DNA of 64,000 bases from Exobasidium rhododendri. Lineage: Eukaryota; Basidiomycota; Exobasidiomycetes; Exobasidiales; Exobasidiaceae. This document shows positions 20,710-31,663 of this stretch, in pieces (the first letter of the stretch is position 1; every line of letters starts with the position of its first letter). The position numbers and the translations under genes are program-made. The stretch lies in NCBI GenBank assembly GCA_026210745.1, contig CP110630.1:1426001-1490000 (forward strand). Direction: 5' to 3'. The notes under the pieces are model-generated. The model worked only from the letters and a program-made list of their open reading frames with translations, was not told the DNA's origin and ran no database searches.

Positions 20710-21372
20710 TCAGAAACCGGGAGGTCGGATACCAGCGGAGCCTTGCGAGCCCGGTGCTGGTCCAATCATCTGGGAGGAGAGAAGATTGTAGTGAGTCAGC
20801 TGACATTGACCTTGATCGTTCGTAGACAGGCTGTACCAAGAACAGAAACTTACCGACTGGGCGCCTTGTTGCTGTGAGATCATGTCCCTTTCCTGTTGTG
20901 TCACTCTCATCTCATCTTCAACAGCCAACGCGTACGGTAGTCCGACCAAGAGAGCAGTAGTTGTGACGACCCAAGCAAGTCTTCCTCCAACCAGTACACC
21001 GACAGTGCTATAGTTGTAAAAGGTGGAGACTTTAGATTTGATACTCTCCCGGGTGGAAGATGGGACAATATCCTTCAGAGCAGCGATTCGTTGCCAAATC
21101 GTCTCGTCTCGAGTGACCAAGCCTCGCTCGGACACTTCATCTTCGTCGTCTGAAGATATTTCAGACTTTTCAGAGACAATCGAAGAAATGGAACGGTGGT
21201 GCGAGAAAAAGTCAGCAATGAGGAGGCAGAACAGCAGCAACACCAGCCGTCTACAGCAAGAGCCTGTGCCACTCACAACAATATCAGACTCCTCATCTTT
21301 CCATGCGTCGTCGTCCTTTTCGCCAGCCATCGCTTGGACGGACTCGTCCTGGATCTCTTCGAGGGTAGGCAT
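20710..21372 (-). CDS. TOM22: Mitochondrial import receptor subunit Tom22
   Basis: Central receptor and organiser of the outer-membrane TOM complex. Exons 21372-21277, 21165-20854 and 20769-20710 encode 155 aa. It has an acidic cytosolic N-terminus, then DETIWQRIAALKDIVPSSTR, the single membrane span AWVVTTTALLVGLPYALAV, and EDEMRVTQQERDMISQQQGA. The last exon gives MIGPAPGSQGSAGIRPPGF, the typical fungal PPGF end. The 111-nt first intron uses a GCTGAC branch-like site. It is convergent with UTP23 over 237 bp. Confidence 0.93.
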   Translation of the reverse strand: MPTLEEIQDESVQAMAGEKDDDAWKDEESDIVVSGTGSCCRRLVLLLFCLLIADFFSHHRSISSIVSEKSEISSDDEDEVSERGLVTRDETIWQRIAALKDIVPSSTRESIKSKVSTFYNYSTVGVLVGGRLAWVVTTTALLVGLPYALAVEDEMRVTQQERDMISQQQGAQSVSFCSWYSLSTNDQGQCQLTHYNLLSSQMIGPAPGSQGSAGIRPPGF

Positions 21373-22081
21373 ACTTCAATGCTCGAGTGGTGTGGGTGAT
21401 TTATCGCTGAAGTAGGGTCTGTTCAGACTTGATTAGGAGAATGAGATGGAGAGGCTTTCATCATTTTTGCTTTTTTTTTGCAATGTCCTGTAAGTGGATT
21501 TCCAGGCTCAAGCTTACATAAGCTATCTACTGTATCTCTACTTGTAACATGGATCTGCGTGCGCGACTTTTTAGTTGAATGAAGGTTTTTTCGTATGGGT
21601 TTTCCCGTTTTCGATTCTTCTCGCTTCTCTTCCAACAATCAGAGACGAGCCAAAGGACCGCCTTCGTAGCCAGGGCTTTCTCATGCTTTCCTCATCGAGG
21701 GAGCAAGGGGAGGACCTTTTGCTGCGGGAAAAGTCCCCGGACACAAAATGAGGGAGTGGGGCGCTCAGGCAATCACGGGCGTATTCTGTGGTGTCGAGTT
21801 TCGCCTGTTCTTTTTTTTTTCCTTGCACTGCTAGCCTTGCTTGACCTGGTTGAAGGAGCATCGATTCTGCTTTTCTCACTTGCTTTTTGTGCTTCGTCAT
21901 CGATACCGAAGATCCCCTTGGAGTGTAGACATGGTCGCGAAAAGTGCGATGGTGCTTTGTTTCGATTCTTCTTTGGAAAGCAGCCGAAATTTCCTTAGCC
22001 GGATCGGACGCATAGAAGAACAAGAGGTGACCCCAAGCCGAAGCCCGTCATTCGTATCCTTACGACACTGCCATGTTCTCC
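21373..22081. other. Stretch without an assigned gene upstream of TOM22
   Basis: About 700 bp. The minus strand is open from about 22023 to 21571, encoding a Lys/Arg/Ser-rich stretch with no recognisable family and no ATG at its head. It could be a 3' exon of the hypothetical gene at 22387 or the upstream leader of TOM22. Confidence 0.3.
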
Positions 22082-22387
22082 TCAGGAGAAAGAAGGGGGG
22101 GGGGAGGTCAGACGAAGCCGAGAAGCGAGAGGAGTAGGGAGATCCGTTGCGTTTGTACTTTGCCGGCTAGAGGAGAGCGCGGGAGGAGGATGGGCGAGTG
22201 ATGCATTGCTAGAGATTTGTACTCCACTATCATGATTGTACTTGTTCGTTGTGGGTGTCATGCTCATCGTGGACAAGTCCGATGGAGAGAGGGAGTGCAC
22301 TTTTCGTCTCTTTCGAGGGGGCAGCCACTCAGGATGGATGTGCGCAGACTTGCCCTTGCGAAGACATGAGCGGGTGTCTGCAATCAT
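22082..22387 (-). CDS. Hypothetical Ser/Pro-rich protein exon with NLS-like motif
   Basis: An ATG-started frame of 101 codons. It has a cluster PPRKRRKV resembling a nuclear localisation signal, then a Ser/Thr/Pro-rich stretch. It runs into a 10-C homopolymer (G tract at 22095-22104 on the + strand), just after which the frame stops. A one-base length change there would open the frame for about 65 more codons. A further open frame on the same strand (about 22023-21571) could be a later exon, but I cannot define a junction. I recognise no family. It may be non-coding. Confidence 0.25.
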   Translation of the reverse strand: MIADTRSCLRKGKSAHIHPEWLPPRKRRKVHSLSPSDLSTMSMTPTTNKYNHDSGVQISSNASLAHPPPALSSSRQSTNATDLPTPLASRLRLTSPPPSFS

Positions 22388-22911
22388 AGCGTCAATCCTG
22401 AATGAGGACTTTAAACATCCTGTTCCTCGACGACACTTGCGTCCACTCTCAAGGGAGGGGTCACTTCGTTTTTTTCTTCTGCTCTCAGTAGGAGGCGATG
22501 CCGGAGGGCGCTACTTTGCCAAACCACTTTTCTCTGTCATGTTTGTCATCTACTCTATTGCGATAGTTATGCGGTCACCGAACGAGTATCTTTCGTTCGG
22601 CAACTCAACGGGGCTTACTCTTGTGCTTTTCGTCTCTGATTGCTTACACCTCCAGCTTTCTCTGAATGATGGGGCTCTGTACCATTTTACTTTTTCAAAC
22701 ATTTCCTTTCTTCCACTTGCAACGAGCATTCACAACTTTGTATTCATCGTGCACCGCTCTCAAATTTATTAGATTGCAGATCATGTGCGTGGCAACAGAG
22801 ACATTATCGAGAGTAGGATGTGATGAAATGTAACTATAGTGTTCTTGGGAAAGGAACAAAAAGGAGGGGGGAAATGATTTCAATCCCCAATCTAGTGACG
22901 TTCCAGTTAGT
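22388..22911. other. Gap between hypothetical ORF and ERG25 3' end
   Basis: 524 bp. The plus strand is open for about 170 codons here and encodes a hydrophobic stretch, but it lacks an ATG at its head and shows no family motif. I see nothing else to annotate. Confidence 0.3.
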
Positions 22912-24113
22912 CTATAGAGCTTTAACTTTTGGTTCGAGCAGTTGGCCAGTCGAATTCTTGGTGGGCGGACCGATTGGCCATGAGAGTCCCTTTGCCTTTG
23001 CCTCCTTCTTCTTTTCTGCCTGTCGAGCTCGATATCGCTTGTAGCTCAAATCAGTTCCCATGGCGTGATCCCACCATCGGAACGAAGTCGAGTAGCAGCC
23101 AACAAAAGCCATATGGTGGTGATCGTGATGATCAGCGCCAGCCCAAAATGGCACCCAATTGTGCATGCTGAAGGGGAAATCGTAGCCACTGTGTGCATCG
23201 ATAGCTTGGAAGAGTCGAAGGCAAATCCAGGTGTACACCGTGATGATGTGTAGGTCTCGTGTAAAGTAACAGAGCAAGAATGGTCCTCCTATTGTACCTG
23301 CACCGAGGATGATTACTTCAAGAGGATGAGCATACTCGGCGGCTAAGCCAAAAGGTGCTGAAAATTCGTGATGCTTCTTGTGGATGTGCTTGTAGAGAGG
23401 TCCCCAGTGAAGCGCACGATGAGCCCAGTAATGGAACATGTCCTCGAAGAGAAAGAAGATTCCAATCTGCACAGCCATCTTCGTCCAAGCAGGGAATGGA
23501 ACAGAGTGTGTTGACAGTTCAAAGTACTCGCAAATCGGGTGGAAACTCCAGATTTGAGGTAGCTCGACAGTGAAGTGAGTGAGGAGAACGTACTTTGTGC
23601 ACTTCCATTGGAGAGCAGGTGTGGCAACTCGGTCCTACACAACGCATCATGGGGATCTGTAAGTTTGCTGGACAATGCAAGAATATATGCGGTGCCTCGG
23701 ATAACTCACCTCTTGCAGCTTGTACTTTCGCATCGAAGGCATGGAGTCGATAATGACGAAAGGAATGGCGCGACCAAAGTAGATGATCTAGAATGTGAAA
23801 GATAAAAGGAGTGAGCAAAACATGATACCACAAACCATGAGGTACAAAACACCACGACTTCAAAGGGATAGGAAAGAAAGCAGAGGCTGCCGGTACTCAC
23901 CTCGTGAAGCAAAAAGCTCATTATTCCAGTGGCAATGACAGGATTGCCCCAGTAAATGTACCATTGCATCCATGCCTTCTCGAGGAAGTTGAGTGAGCTG
24001 GTGTCTGTACCGGTGTACAGATCAGCGCCATAAATGCTGGTCTCGGGATTGAAGGCAGAAGCCAGAGTCGAGTTGACAAACGTAGCAGCACCCGTCTGTG
24101 AGAAGACGTCCAT
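22912..24113 (-). CDS. ERG25: C-4 methylsterol oxidase Erg25
   Basis: ER di-iron enzyme that oxidises the C-4 methyl groups of sterol intermediates in ergosterol synthesis. Exons 24113-23901, 23787-23710 and 23634-22912 encode 337 aa. The three histidine boxes of the fatty-acid-hydroxylase superfamily are present: HRALH, HKKHH and HDHHH. FFLFEDMFHYWAHR and HPLEVIILG flank them. Hydrophobic spans lie at YWGNPVIATGIMSFLL and around IGIFFLFEDMF. Possible GTACGT and GTGAGT-like sites within exon 3 are not used, because the unspliced frame LTHFTVELPQIWSFHPICEY matches the family. Confidence 0.95.
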
Positions 24114-25341
24114 GCTGGCTATCGTTTCGAGACGGGGAAATGGGCGTGAGAGTCAAAGAGGTGTAGGTGGTGTTACTCAAGACAGTAGGCAAACTGTACT
24201 CGGTTCGAAGCATCCCATTATTCTTGACACGCCATTTACCTTATTTCGAAAGTTTGATCTTTTTTTGGGGGCGAGCATAAGACTACAAAAGGTGCTTCGA
24301 GATCCTCTACTGTACACTAAGTTGCTGTAGTCTTGTGGCGCGTGGGCCTAATACAAATAACTAGAAATGATTACATCAACGCTTCTTCACTGCCCCCAGA
24401 GCGACAGGGGCGTGTGTCTTGAGCGTGAAATGCAAAAACAAGGGGGATGACAAAATCTCCGCGAGTGTTCGAATATAGAGCATAAGATTATTCTAGGATG
24501 AAAACTGTAATGTCAAAGGCCGAGAGATGCCGTTGGCTAGAGGATTTGCATTAGAGTTCAATAATTGTCGATCAGAATAAATGAAGATCGTCGGATATTA
24601 TCACTGATAACCCTACCTCCGATAAACACAGCTTTCCTCAGCAAGGACAGGTATTTCTGATCAATACTGAGGTTTGCCACACGATGACTTTGATAAGATG
24701 GATCAGCGTTCCAGTGACGATATATGCTTCGCTTCGAGTGTTTAATACTGCTGCAATGTATGCTTCCTAATGAAGAAGGGGCAAAAAGCACCAGAAGTAA
24801 AGAACATTGTATTTTGTATCGGAAGAGGTCATCGACGACAGTGAACAAAGAATGGGCGGTTAGTGAATAGATAGAGATAGAGCCTATAGCTCTATCTCGC
24901 TTTACCGCACTCATTTCTTCGCATTCGCACAGGCAAATAGCTCCACCATTGTACCTTGATATTGCCTTTGGCCTTGGAAGGAGGAAGGAGGGTAGAAGCG
25001 CAAATGACACATCGAGCTTGGCCACCAACAAGTTCCTCCCCTAGCATTCGCTGAACCGATATGTTTCCATATATCAATCTTGAGTATTGGCCATCTCATT
25101 GATAGCAACATTGCTCGGCAGTTACTTGTATATGGCGGGTCACTGGAGTGATGTAGAGCTTAGGTATATAAAGTAGCTCGTCGTTATAAGTCGTGGTCCT
25201 GTTTCGCTCGATGTGCAACATGGTCGAACCGAATCGTCCCCTGTTGTCATCGAAACTACTTGACCGTCGCAGGTCGAAAGCGTGCGTAGTAGTCCTTCGT
25301 TCGCGTTTCATGTTGTTCAGCAAACATCTCTGATAGCTCTC
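24114..25341. other. 1.2-kb ERG25 upstream region
   Basis: This region lies between the ERG25 start and the 3' end of the dynactin p25 gene, both on the minus strand. I see no convincing exon. It holds a perfect short hairpin, GATAGAGC-CTATA-GCTCTATC, around 24877-24898. Several minus-strand frames of 60-150 codons lack family features. Long upstream regions are common for sterol genes; control elements could not be named. Confidence 0.4.
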
Positions 25342-26052
25342 CTACGCATTTTGCTGTGCACCAGAAGATTTGTCAATTAACCCATACTCTTCTACACTAT
25401 CCTGAAGAGGAAATCGGACAAGCAATTGTGACTCACCTGGAGAGCCGGCCCAAATGGTACCTGAACCCATTACAGTACCAGGAGCGACTACCGATTCGTC
25501 CAGGATCTGAACACAATCCTTGATAATGGCGAATCTACCTAAGACGCAGCCTTTGCCGATGTCGACGTGGTTACCGATGTTGGCCGCTTCTACTACTGTA
25601 CCGGCCCCTATGTGAACGTGATCGCCGATTCGAAGAGTGTAGTACGAAAACACCCTATGAGGACACAGTCAGAGAGTTACTTTCCCTCCTTATTTGTATG
25701 GAGAGCCCACTCACCCCTTGTACGTCTTGTATGCTGGGCGAATGAGACACCCCTCACCCAGAGCACAATATCTTCCTATGCCGATTACGACAGAATTGGA
25801 GACCTGGGCGGAAGCAGTAGGAGCACTTCCACCTTCTTTTGCGCTTGTCGTCTCTGCGCTTCTGGCTGGTGTTAAGCGCTTCAAATCGCCTCGAAGAACG
25901 ACACCTGTGTGTATAATGCACTTTCCTCCCAGAATAATGTTCTGCGATCCCAATACAATTGCTTTGCGAGACACTCTGTTTCCAGTCATAGCGGTTTGTA
26001 CATACTCGGAAGGATTGTACGGCTGTACCATTGAATTGATCAGAGGTGCCAT
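25342..26052 (-). CDS. DCTN5: Dynactin subunit 5 (p25)
   Basis: Left-handed beta-helix protein of the dynactin pointed-end complex, which links dynein to cargo. Exons 26052-25715 and 25654-25342 encode 216 aa. Landmarks are YNPSEYVQTAMTGNRVSRKA, GSQNIILGGKCIIHTGVVLR, and after the 60-nt intron TLRIGDHVHIGAGTVVEAA, IGNHVDIGKGCVLGRFAIIK and ILDESVVAPGTVM. These are hexapeptide-repeat turns typical of p25. A loop rich in Ala/Ser/Thr after RGDLKRLTPA is longer than in animals. A GTGAGT near the 3' end is read through, as an intron there would be only about 36 nt. Confidence 0.92.
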
Positions 26053-26373
26053 GGTGGGTTGCTGGCTCGGCTCCTCTCAAGGACGGAAAGATGGGAGAGG
26101 TCAGCCAGACGAGTAAGGAAGAAGCAAAGCAGGGTAAAAGAATTGAAGGAACGCCCATATCTGGGAAGCCAAGGTCTGTGCGACAGCGCTAAGTAGGGGG
26201 GGGGGAAAGTCTGATCAAGGAATTAGAGTATTTCTCTGTAATTTTTGGCGTTGGGTTACACTTGGTACACCAAAATTGTCACTTGCCAGTCCTTCTGTGA
26301 TCAGGCGACGTAGAAAGGGAGAACGAGTGGAGTAGGTGGTCGCCCGGAGAGGATACTGCTGTTCTTCATAATC
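26053..26373. promoter_or_regulatory. Divergent promoter region DCTN5 / PGAP4-like
   Basis: A 321-bp gap between divergent starts. It contains a 9-G tract near 26197-26205. No coding potential seen. Confidence 0.35.
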
Positions 26374-27723
26374 ATGGCACCTCGACTCCTTACTGGCATC
26401 TTGTTTCGACCATTAAGGCTGCTGCTCGTCAGTCTCGTTTTGACTTTCATCTCCACGAGGATACTGACGCATCTCAACAAGCAAAACCCCAACTCGCACT
26501 TCTTCGATCCAGATGAGGAGACGTACGCCTCCAGGGTATCTTCGGCTCGCAAAGCTCTAGGAAAGGAATACATACAATCGATCAAGGCTCCACATGGTCG
26601 AGCGACTCCTACTTCACAGCCGGACTTGGGAGTCGTGTTCGTCAGCGTCAAAAGGAAGAAGGAACAGTATCTTGATGCAGCGCTGGGGTCATTTCTGCGC
26701 GAGGTTACTCCAGCAGAACGAGACAAGATGTTCATCTCTGTCAATATCGGTGACTTTAATCCCACCAATCATCCATTCTACGACAGTGTGTGGTTGCATA
26801 GCTTGGTGGATCAGGTAGGCGTGCGAATGCCAATCGGAAAGCTGCATTTTCCTTCTCTGGACGCCAAAGAAGCTGCAAGAAGTGCGCAGGTAAAGATTAC
26901 ACCTATCCCAGTTGTTGATCCACAAAAAAGCCCGCTCAAGACGTCGACTTGGCATCGGAAGGCAACTCTCGACTATGCTTTTGCACTGGATACGTGTCGT
27001 GAGATCGGAGCGCCTTACTGTCTCATCATCGAGGATGACACTGTCTTTGTCTCGCACTGGTACAGTCAAGTGATGGGGCATCTCCAAAGAGCAGATCACA
27101 TAGCCTCACCAGACCAGTGGGGATACATTCGGCTATTTTGGGCTGAAAAGTACTTCGGATGGGAGAGTGAAGAGGTGCCAAACTTGATACTCTGGTGCGT
27201 GGTCTCCATGCTTGTGACGGCGGCACTACTCTTTGGACTGTGCAAATTCTCTCCTCGAAGCGTTTGGGATAAGAAGAAGGATCGAGACTATCAGCAGTTG
27301 AGCGGGAGACTGCGCAGTGAACTTGCTCGAGTCCGTTTACCACTGGGTAGCATTCTGATACTCGTCGCTGTAGTTCTCGGCCATGCCATCCTATTCATCC
27401 TCTCTGGTCGTAATCATGTCTACCACGTACCCAAAGGTCTCTCACGGATGCCCGAACGAGGCTGTTGCACACAAGCCATCATATACCCTCTCGACATCAT
27501 TCGGCCTTTGGCTAGCCACCTGCTCGATCGTAGCGGTGAGAAGCCCTATGACATCATGATAAACAGATGGATGGAATCACACCAAAGGGAGAAGCTTGCC
27601 ATAAATCCACCCGTCTTACAACACATCGGTGAAGGTAGCAGTCGGCAGATGGCAGAAGAGTACTGGAGACGGACTCCACTCTGGAGCTTCGCCTTTGAAG
27701 AGATGCAGAATTCGCAAGGATGA
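26374..27723 (+). CDS. PGAP4: PGAP4-like GPI-anchor GalNAc transferase
   Basis: Golgi glycosyltransferase family that adds GalNAc to the first mannose of the GPI anchor in animals; fungal members are less studied. A single exon encodes 449 aa. An N-terminal membrane span (RLLLVSLVLTFIS) is followed by a GT-A-like core with PDLGVVFVSVKRKKEQYLDA, WHRKATLDYAFALDTC and the acidic metal-binding motif IIEDDTVF. The core is interrupted by two hydrophobic spans (LILWCVVSMLVTAALLFGL and GSILILVAVVLGHAILFIL), the tandem-span insertion typical of PGAP4. GCCTQAIIYP-type and EKPYDIMINRW blocks close the domain. Confidence 0.85.
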   Translation: MAPRLLTGILFRPLRLLLVSLVLTFISTRILTHLNKQNPNSHFFDPDEETYASRVSSARKALGKEYIQSIKAPHGRATPTSQPDLGVVFVSVKRKKEQYLDAALGSFLREVTPAERDKMFISVNIGDFNPTNHPFYDSVWLHSLVDQVGVRMPIGKLHFPSLDAKEAARSAQVKITPIPVVDPQKSPLKTSTWHRKATLDYAFALDTCREIGAPYCLIIEDDTVFVSHWYSQVMGHLQRADHIASPDQWGYIRLFWAEKYFGWESEEVPNLILWCVVSMLVTAALLFGLCKFSPRSVWDKKKDRDYQQLSGRLRSELARVRLPLGSILILVAVVLGHAILFILSGRNHVYHVPKGLSRMPERGCCTQAIIYPLDIIRPLASHLLDRSGEKPYDIMINRWMESHQREKLAINPPVLQHIGEGSSRQMAEEYWRRTPLWSFAFEEMQNSQG

Positions 27724-27858
27724 GGGGGACTGTCCTTTACTCCGCATGGACCATACGAAAGTGCCCTCTAACACTTCATTGTCATCAACTCGAAATCTCA
27801 TGCTTATCATCGTCGCATTGCAGTGTGTCTTTCTAGATGTTATAGTGCTGATGGTGAT

Positions 27859-28445
27859 CTATTGGGTATCTTTGCTAGCTGCCGCAAAAGGAAATGGCTC
27901 GTTATTCGCTCCGCCCGGCCTCCTGTCTTGCGGAAAGGGAAACGGATTATGCCCTCTCGCTTCTTCTATGAGACCCTCCAAATCTTTCTCCTTGACTGCA
28001 CGCTGTGAGGTTGTGTGACATAATACGACGATAGATGGTCAGTTGAGCTTGCGTCACTGACAATCTCCTCCCACCTCCGCATCTCTCTCACCAAAACGCA
28101 ACTCTGGTACTCTTTCCAGATCGGACCACAATCACCCTCTAGCCTTTCCCTCAGCCTCTTTCGTTCACTCGGACTGGTCTCCCCCTTTGAGTTGCCACCT
28201 CCACCATTACTCGAGAAGAATCCAGAGATGCCTGAGTCTCTTCCTCCCGCCTTGGTAGGACCAGCAGACGACGGCGAGGACGATGACGATGTTGAAGAAG
28301 AGGAGGAGGGAAGACCCAGGTACTCTTCAAACCACTTATTGAAACAGAAGTCATATCGATGCTTCAGCGGCGTGCACTCGGCGGACATGCTCGGCATGAC
28401 GCCAAGCCCCAAAGAATGACTTTGATTGCTGTCTTCGCTCGCCAT
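27859..28445 (-). CDS. MDM35: Mdm35/TRIAP1 twin-CX9C intermembrane-space protein
   Basis: Partner of Ups1/Ups2 lipid-transfer proteins in the mitochondrial intermembrane space, imported by Mia40. Exons 28445-28092 and 28002-27859 encode 165 aa. Twin CX9C motifs are at C24/C34 (ECTPLKHRYDFC) and C106/C116 (CGPIWKEYQSC). The second exon gives AVKEKDLEGLIEEARGHNP, matching the Mdm35 C-terminus. Yeast Mdm35 has 86 aa; here a Ser/Gly-rich segment separates the two cysteine pairs by 71 residues. Other in-frame ATGs exist (28538, and MPSM at about residue 17), so the start is uncertain. CACGTG lies at 28609-28614. Confidence 0.88.
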
Positions 28446-28783
28446 GACTCCTTTACTAGCTTTGCTTTCGTCTTGCAGTCCAGGGGAGGGGGTGGGGATC
28501 ACTTGGCAGTTCCTTCCTATCTGAACACCGACTATCATGAATTCCCGTACGATAGGGTAGGCCAGAGCTGAAACGTGGGCCCCAGTGAGGGAAATATCTA
28601 TCCTCTAACACGTGGCTCTTCTCCTCGCCTTCACTGGAAGCCCTCCCATGCAAGGTGAGGAAGCAAGAAGAGACGTCGACGATGCTTGGTAAATTTATGA
28701 ATGCTAATTGTGACAATATTTTACAAATGATGGTGCTAGTACATTCGAATGTTGTTGATACAAATGACAGGCAAAAGACTGTC

Positions 28784-30513
28784 TCACGTTTCATGCTCTA
28801 GTTGAATTTCCACAATCTCTTCACTCCAGACCTCGCCTTGATCCTTTCCTCTACAGTCCTGCTCGCAGACAAACACCATCGCTGTACTCCATTGCAAGCC
28901 GGTTCTCTTCGGTATGCCGTCGATAGTCTCCTCTTGCTGCGCGAGAGTCGGCCTAGATCGAGAGATACCATCAGCGTCGGCCATCTCCGGTATTGCGTGA
29001 CCGAGTGCTTGCTCGATTTCGCGCTTCTTTTTCATCGCCGCGTCTTCTTCTCCCTGTTCGACGTTTTCTTCTCCTTGTCGACCTCCTACGATCCTTTCGA
29101 CACGGAGAGTGTTGATCAGGTTGGGCATGAGTTGGACTTCAAAGATTCTCTTGGACCCACAAAGCGGGCAAGGAGTGATCTTGTCAGTCGAATACTCTCT
29201 TGCCGACGCATTTCGAGCATTGTCTTTAAATGCTGCTCCGCTAATCGTCGTGGCCGTCTGTTTTACGGTCGGCCAAAGCTTCTCGTACGCAGATCCTTTC
29301 GCATGGAAAGACAACGGAACACCACCAAACTCATATCGCACCACTTGCTTTCCGTTAGGGCTGACTCTCTTGACAAATCGCTCAAATGTTTCGTCAACCC
29401 CGGCAACCATCATACTTTCGTACTTTTCTGTCTCCCAACCCTTGAGCCCTCCGATACCTCCGCTCTCCTTCAACTGTTTTAATTGCTTCTTGCTTTCCTT
29501 TGACTCTTCGTAGACACGAGCCGAGGAAGATGGTTCAGAATAGGTTGTCAAATAATGAGCGGGCTGGTAGGCGGAAGCATCGTTGGACCAGTCGTGATCT
29601 TGCAGTAAGGTAGACTCTAGAGAAGCCTTGATGGCCATCTCCTCTGCCATTTCATCGTCAGTGTCCCCTTCCATCTCGTTTCCTACTTCCTCTGCTGCTT
29701 CCAATGTATCGTCCTTTTCCTTCTTCTCTTCGAGACTGCCCTTGGCGGCAAAGGGATTACCGGCACCGCCAAAGAGCCCATCCCCTAGACCATCGCCCTT
29801 CGATGCCGCTGATGCAAACGGATTAATCTTCTTTTTTGCGTCTGCTTCCTTTGATCGGGCGTCTCTCGCTTCTTGTAGCTCCCGTAAGCGTGCCTCTTTG
29901 GCTTGCTGTCTCTGCTTCCTTTTCTCCAGCTTGACCGCCCACCGCGCATTAAACGTGAGCACTCGAACAGCTCGAACACTGCGGACAAAGCACCCAGTGT
30001 GAGTACATCTTCCCCAAAGCACACGGTGACAAGACGTTGCAAAGCAGTAAAGGTTTGGGCATCATGGTTAAAAAGCTCGGTCAAAGATTATTTCGTTTCA
30101 TATGGTAAGGACCATCAAGTGAAGAAATTTGTACTAATCCTCTGCCCAAAACCCTTTACAATCTAAACAGATCCAGTGACTCACCTTCCACTTTTCTTCC
30201 TTTGACACTTTCCTCGAGCGCATCCCCAAACGAGCAAAAGACGATCGTAAGGTGATTCGTCCAGGGGCGCGAAGATTTGCACCAAAAGCTCCATTTGCTG
30301 CGAGCAGTGTAAGCATAAAGAGACACTCGACGGAGGAATGGTCTTCGATGGCAACCAAGCAACATGGCCTCCCATCCTCGACACTAGAGGATTCTTCACA
30401 TCTTGAGGTTCTAGAGGTCCGTCACTGACGCCTAATTGCGTCTCTGTGACCGAATAATTCGAATCGGTCTCTGAGCAGGATTCCGAGTCATATTCCAGCG
30501 CTTCTGGAGGCAT
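28784..30513 (-). CDS. TSR4: Tsr4 / PDCD2-like 40S assembly chaperone
   Basis: Dedicated chaperone of ribosomal protein Rps2 and needed for 20S pre-rRNA maturation. Exons 30513-30185 and 29978-28784 encode 507 aa. The N-terminal half has LGVSDGPLEPQ, SRMGGHVAWLP, LCLHCSQQMELLVQIFAPL and SPYDRLLLVWGCARGKCQ, then across the 206-nt intron SVRAVRVLTFNARW. The C-terminal PDCD2 domain has CPLCGSKRIFEVQLMPNLI and ends WSEEIVEIQLE. A long charged, low-complexity linker lies between. The intron is the longest spliced out in this part of the window. Confidence 0.94.
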
Positions 30514-30978
30514 CTGCGAGAAGATACAGTCTTGTTAGCTCAGACAGTCTCTGATGCTAGACGATGCCTCCTTCAATCACTTTCAGGGTGGTAGCCAGTT
30601 TTCTCAAGCATCAGGCTTACCACGAGCGCTCCGGAAATTGCTTTCCTTTGCGTGCCTCCCGTATAGTTGGCTTGCCCTCAGTCTCGTCATCTAGTTTCTG
30701 TCATCATTCAGAGCCCGAGATTCCAATGTGCAAAACTCACGTTGAGGGTGTTTGCTCGTGTCCTGATGTCAGAAAAGACAGAGCAGCAACGGGTGAGGGA
30801 GAGGAGTACAAGGAGAAATACACTTGAGCGGATCCTTTTCTTCTTTTCGCGAAAGAAAAGAAAAAAGGGAAAATTGACAGTCGCAAGGGCAGCAGGAGAA
30901 TCACGTGTAGAGGAAGAATGTTGCTTACGGACGAAAGATTGGCAAGCTACTCTGCCTCTTGTCGCTACCTACAACGAC
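30514..30978. promoter_or_regulatory. Divergent promoter region TSR4 / GRX5
   Basis: 465 bp between divergent starts. CACGTG lies at 30902-30907, 72 bp before the GRX5 start. No coding exon recognised. Confidence 0.35.
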
Positions 30979-31663
30979 ATGTCTTTCTTACGATCAGCGG
31001 GAGCTTTGCAGCGCACTGCTCAGGCTAGTATTAGGCCCAAAGCATCGGCAATCCAGCAGTCGTTTCTTTCCAGGTCAGCTCTATTCCATACCAGCATCGC
31101 CAGACTGGCACTCAGTTCCGACGCCAGGAAAAAGATCGATGAAGCAGTCAACTCGCACGACGTCGTCGTGTTCATGAAGGGTACACCAGATCTCCCCATG
31201 TGCGGGTTCAGCCGAGGCTGTGCCCAACTGATCAATGAGATCTATCAAGTTCCCAAGACGAAGCTGAAGTGAGTTTGAGATCATGAATTGTCAGACAGGT
31301 TGTTGGTGATGCAACAGCTTTATCGTCTGAACAAATAACGACTTGTGCTAACTACTTTGCAATCATCTCAACTCCACCTTCTCTTTGACAGAACCTTCAA
31401 CGTCTTGGACGATCAGGAATTGCGGGAAGGCATAAAGGAGTACAGCAGCTGGCCGACCATTCCTCAAGTATATCTAAAGGGTGACTTCTTGGGTGGCTTT
31501 GATATTATGCTTTCAAGTAAGTTTACCAAGGTATCATACAGAGTGAGGAAACAAATCCTGAACCAATTCGCCCATTGCAGTGCATCAATCTGGAGAGCTA
31601 GAAGAGCTCTTGGTAAATGCTGGTGTTGTCCCAAAGCCAGAGCCAGAAGCACCCAAGGCGTGA
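30979..31663 (+). CDS. GRX5: Mitochondrial monothiol glutaredoxin Grx5
   Basis: CGFS glutaredoxin that passes [2Fe-2S] clusters during mitochondrial Fe-S protein assembly. Exons 30979-31268, 31392-31516 and 31581-31663 encode 165 aa. The Arg/Ser/Ala-rich N-terminus (about 45 aa) is a presequence. [20 protein letters not shown] holds the active-site cysteine. [39 protein letters not shown] and [11 protein letters not shown] follow across two introns. Length and order agree with the family. Confidence 0.96.

Noticed and set aside
22236-22772. Plus-strand hydrophobic open frame of about 178 codons
   Set aside because: It begins with a TTG rather than ATG, shows no family motif and overlaps low-complexity sequence.
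24558-25031. Minus-strand open frame upstream of ERG25
   Set aside because: No recognisable domain, irregular composition and no splice signals supporting it; more likely leader or promoter sequence.
25390-25440. Possible intron near the DCTN5 3' end (GTGAGT to TTCAG)
   Set aside because: It would be only about 36 nt, shorter than any other intron here, and the unspliced frame continues with family-like sequence.
29628-30002. Plus-strand Ser-rich frame opposite TSR4
   Set aside because: It is the shadow of Lys/Glu-rich TSR4 coding sequence.
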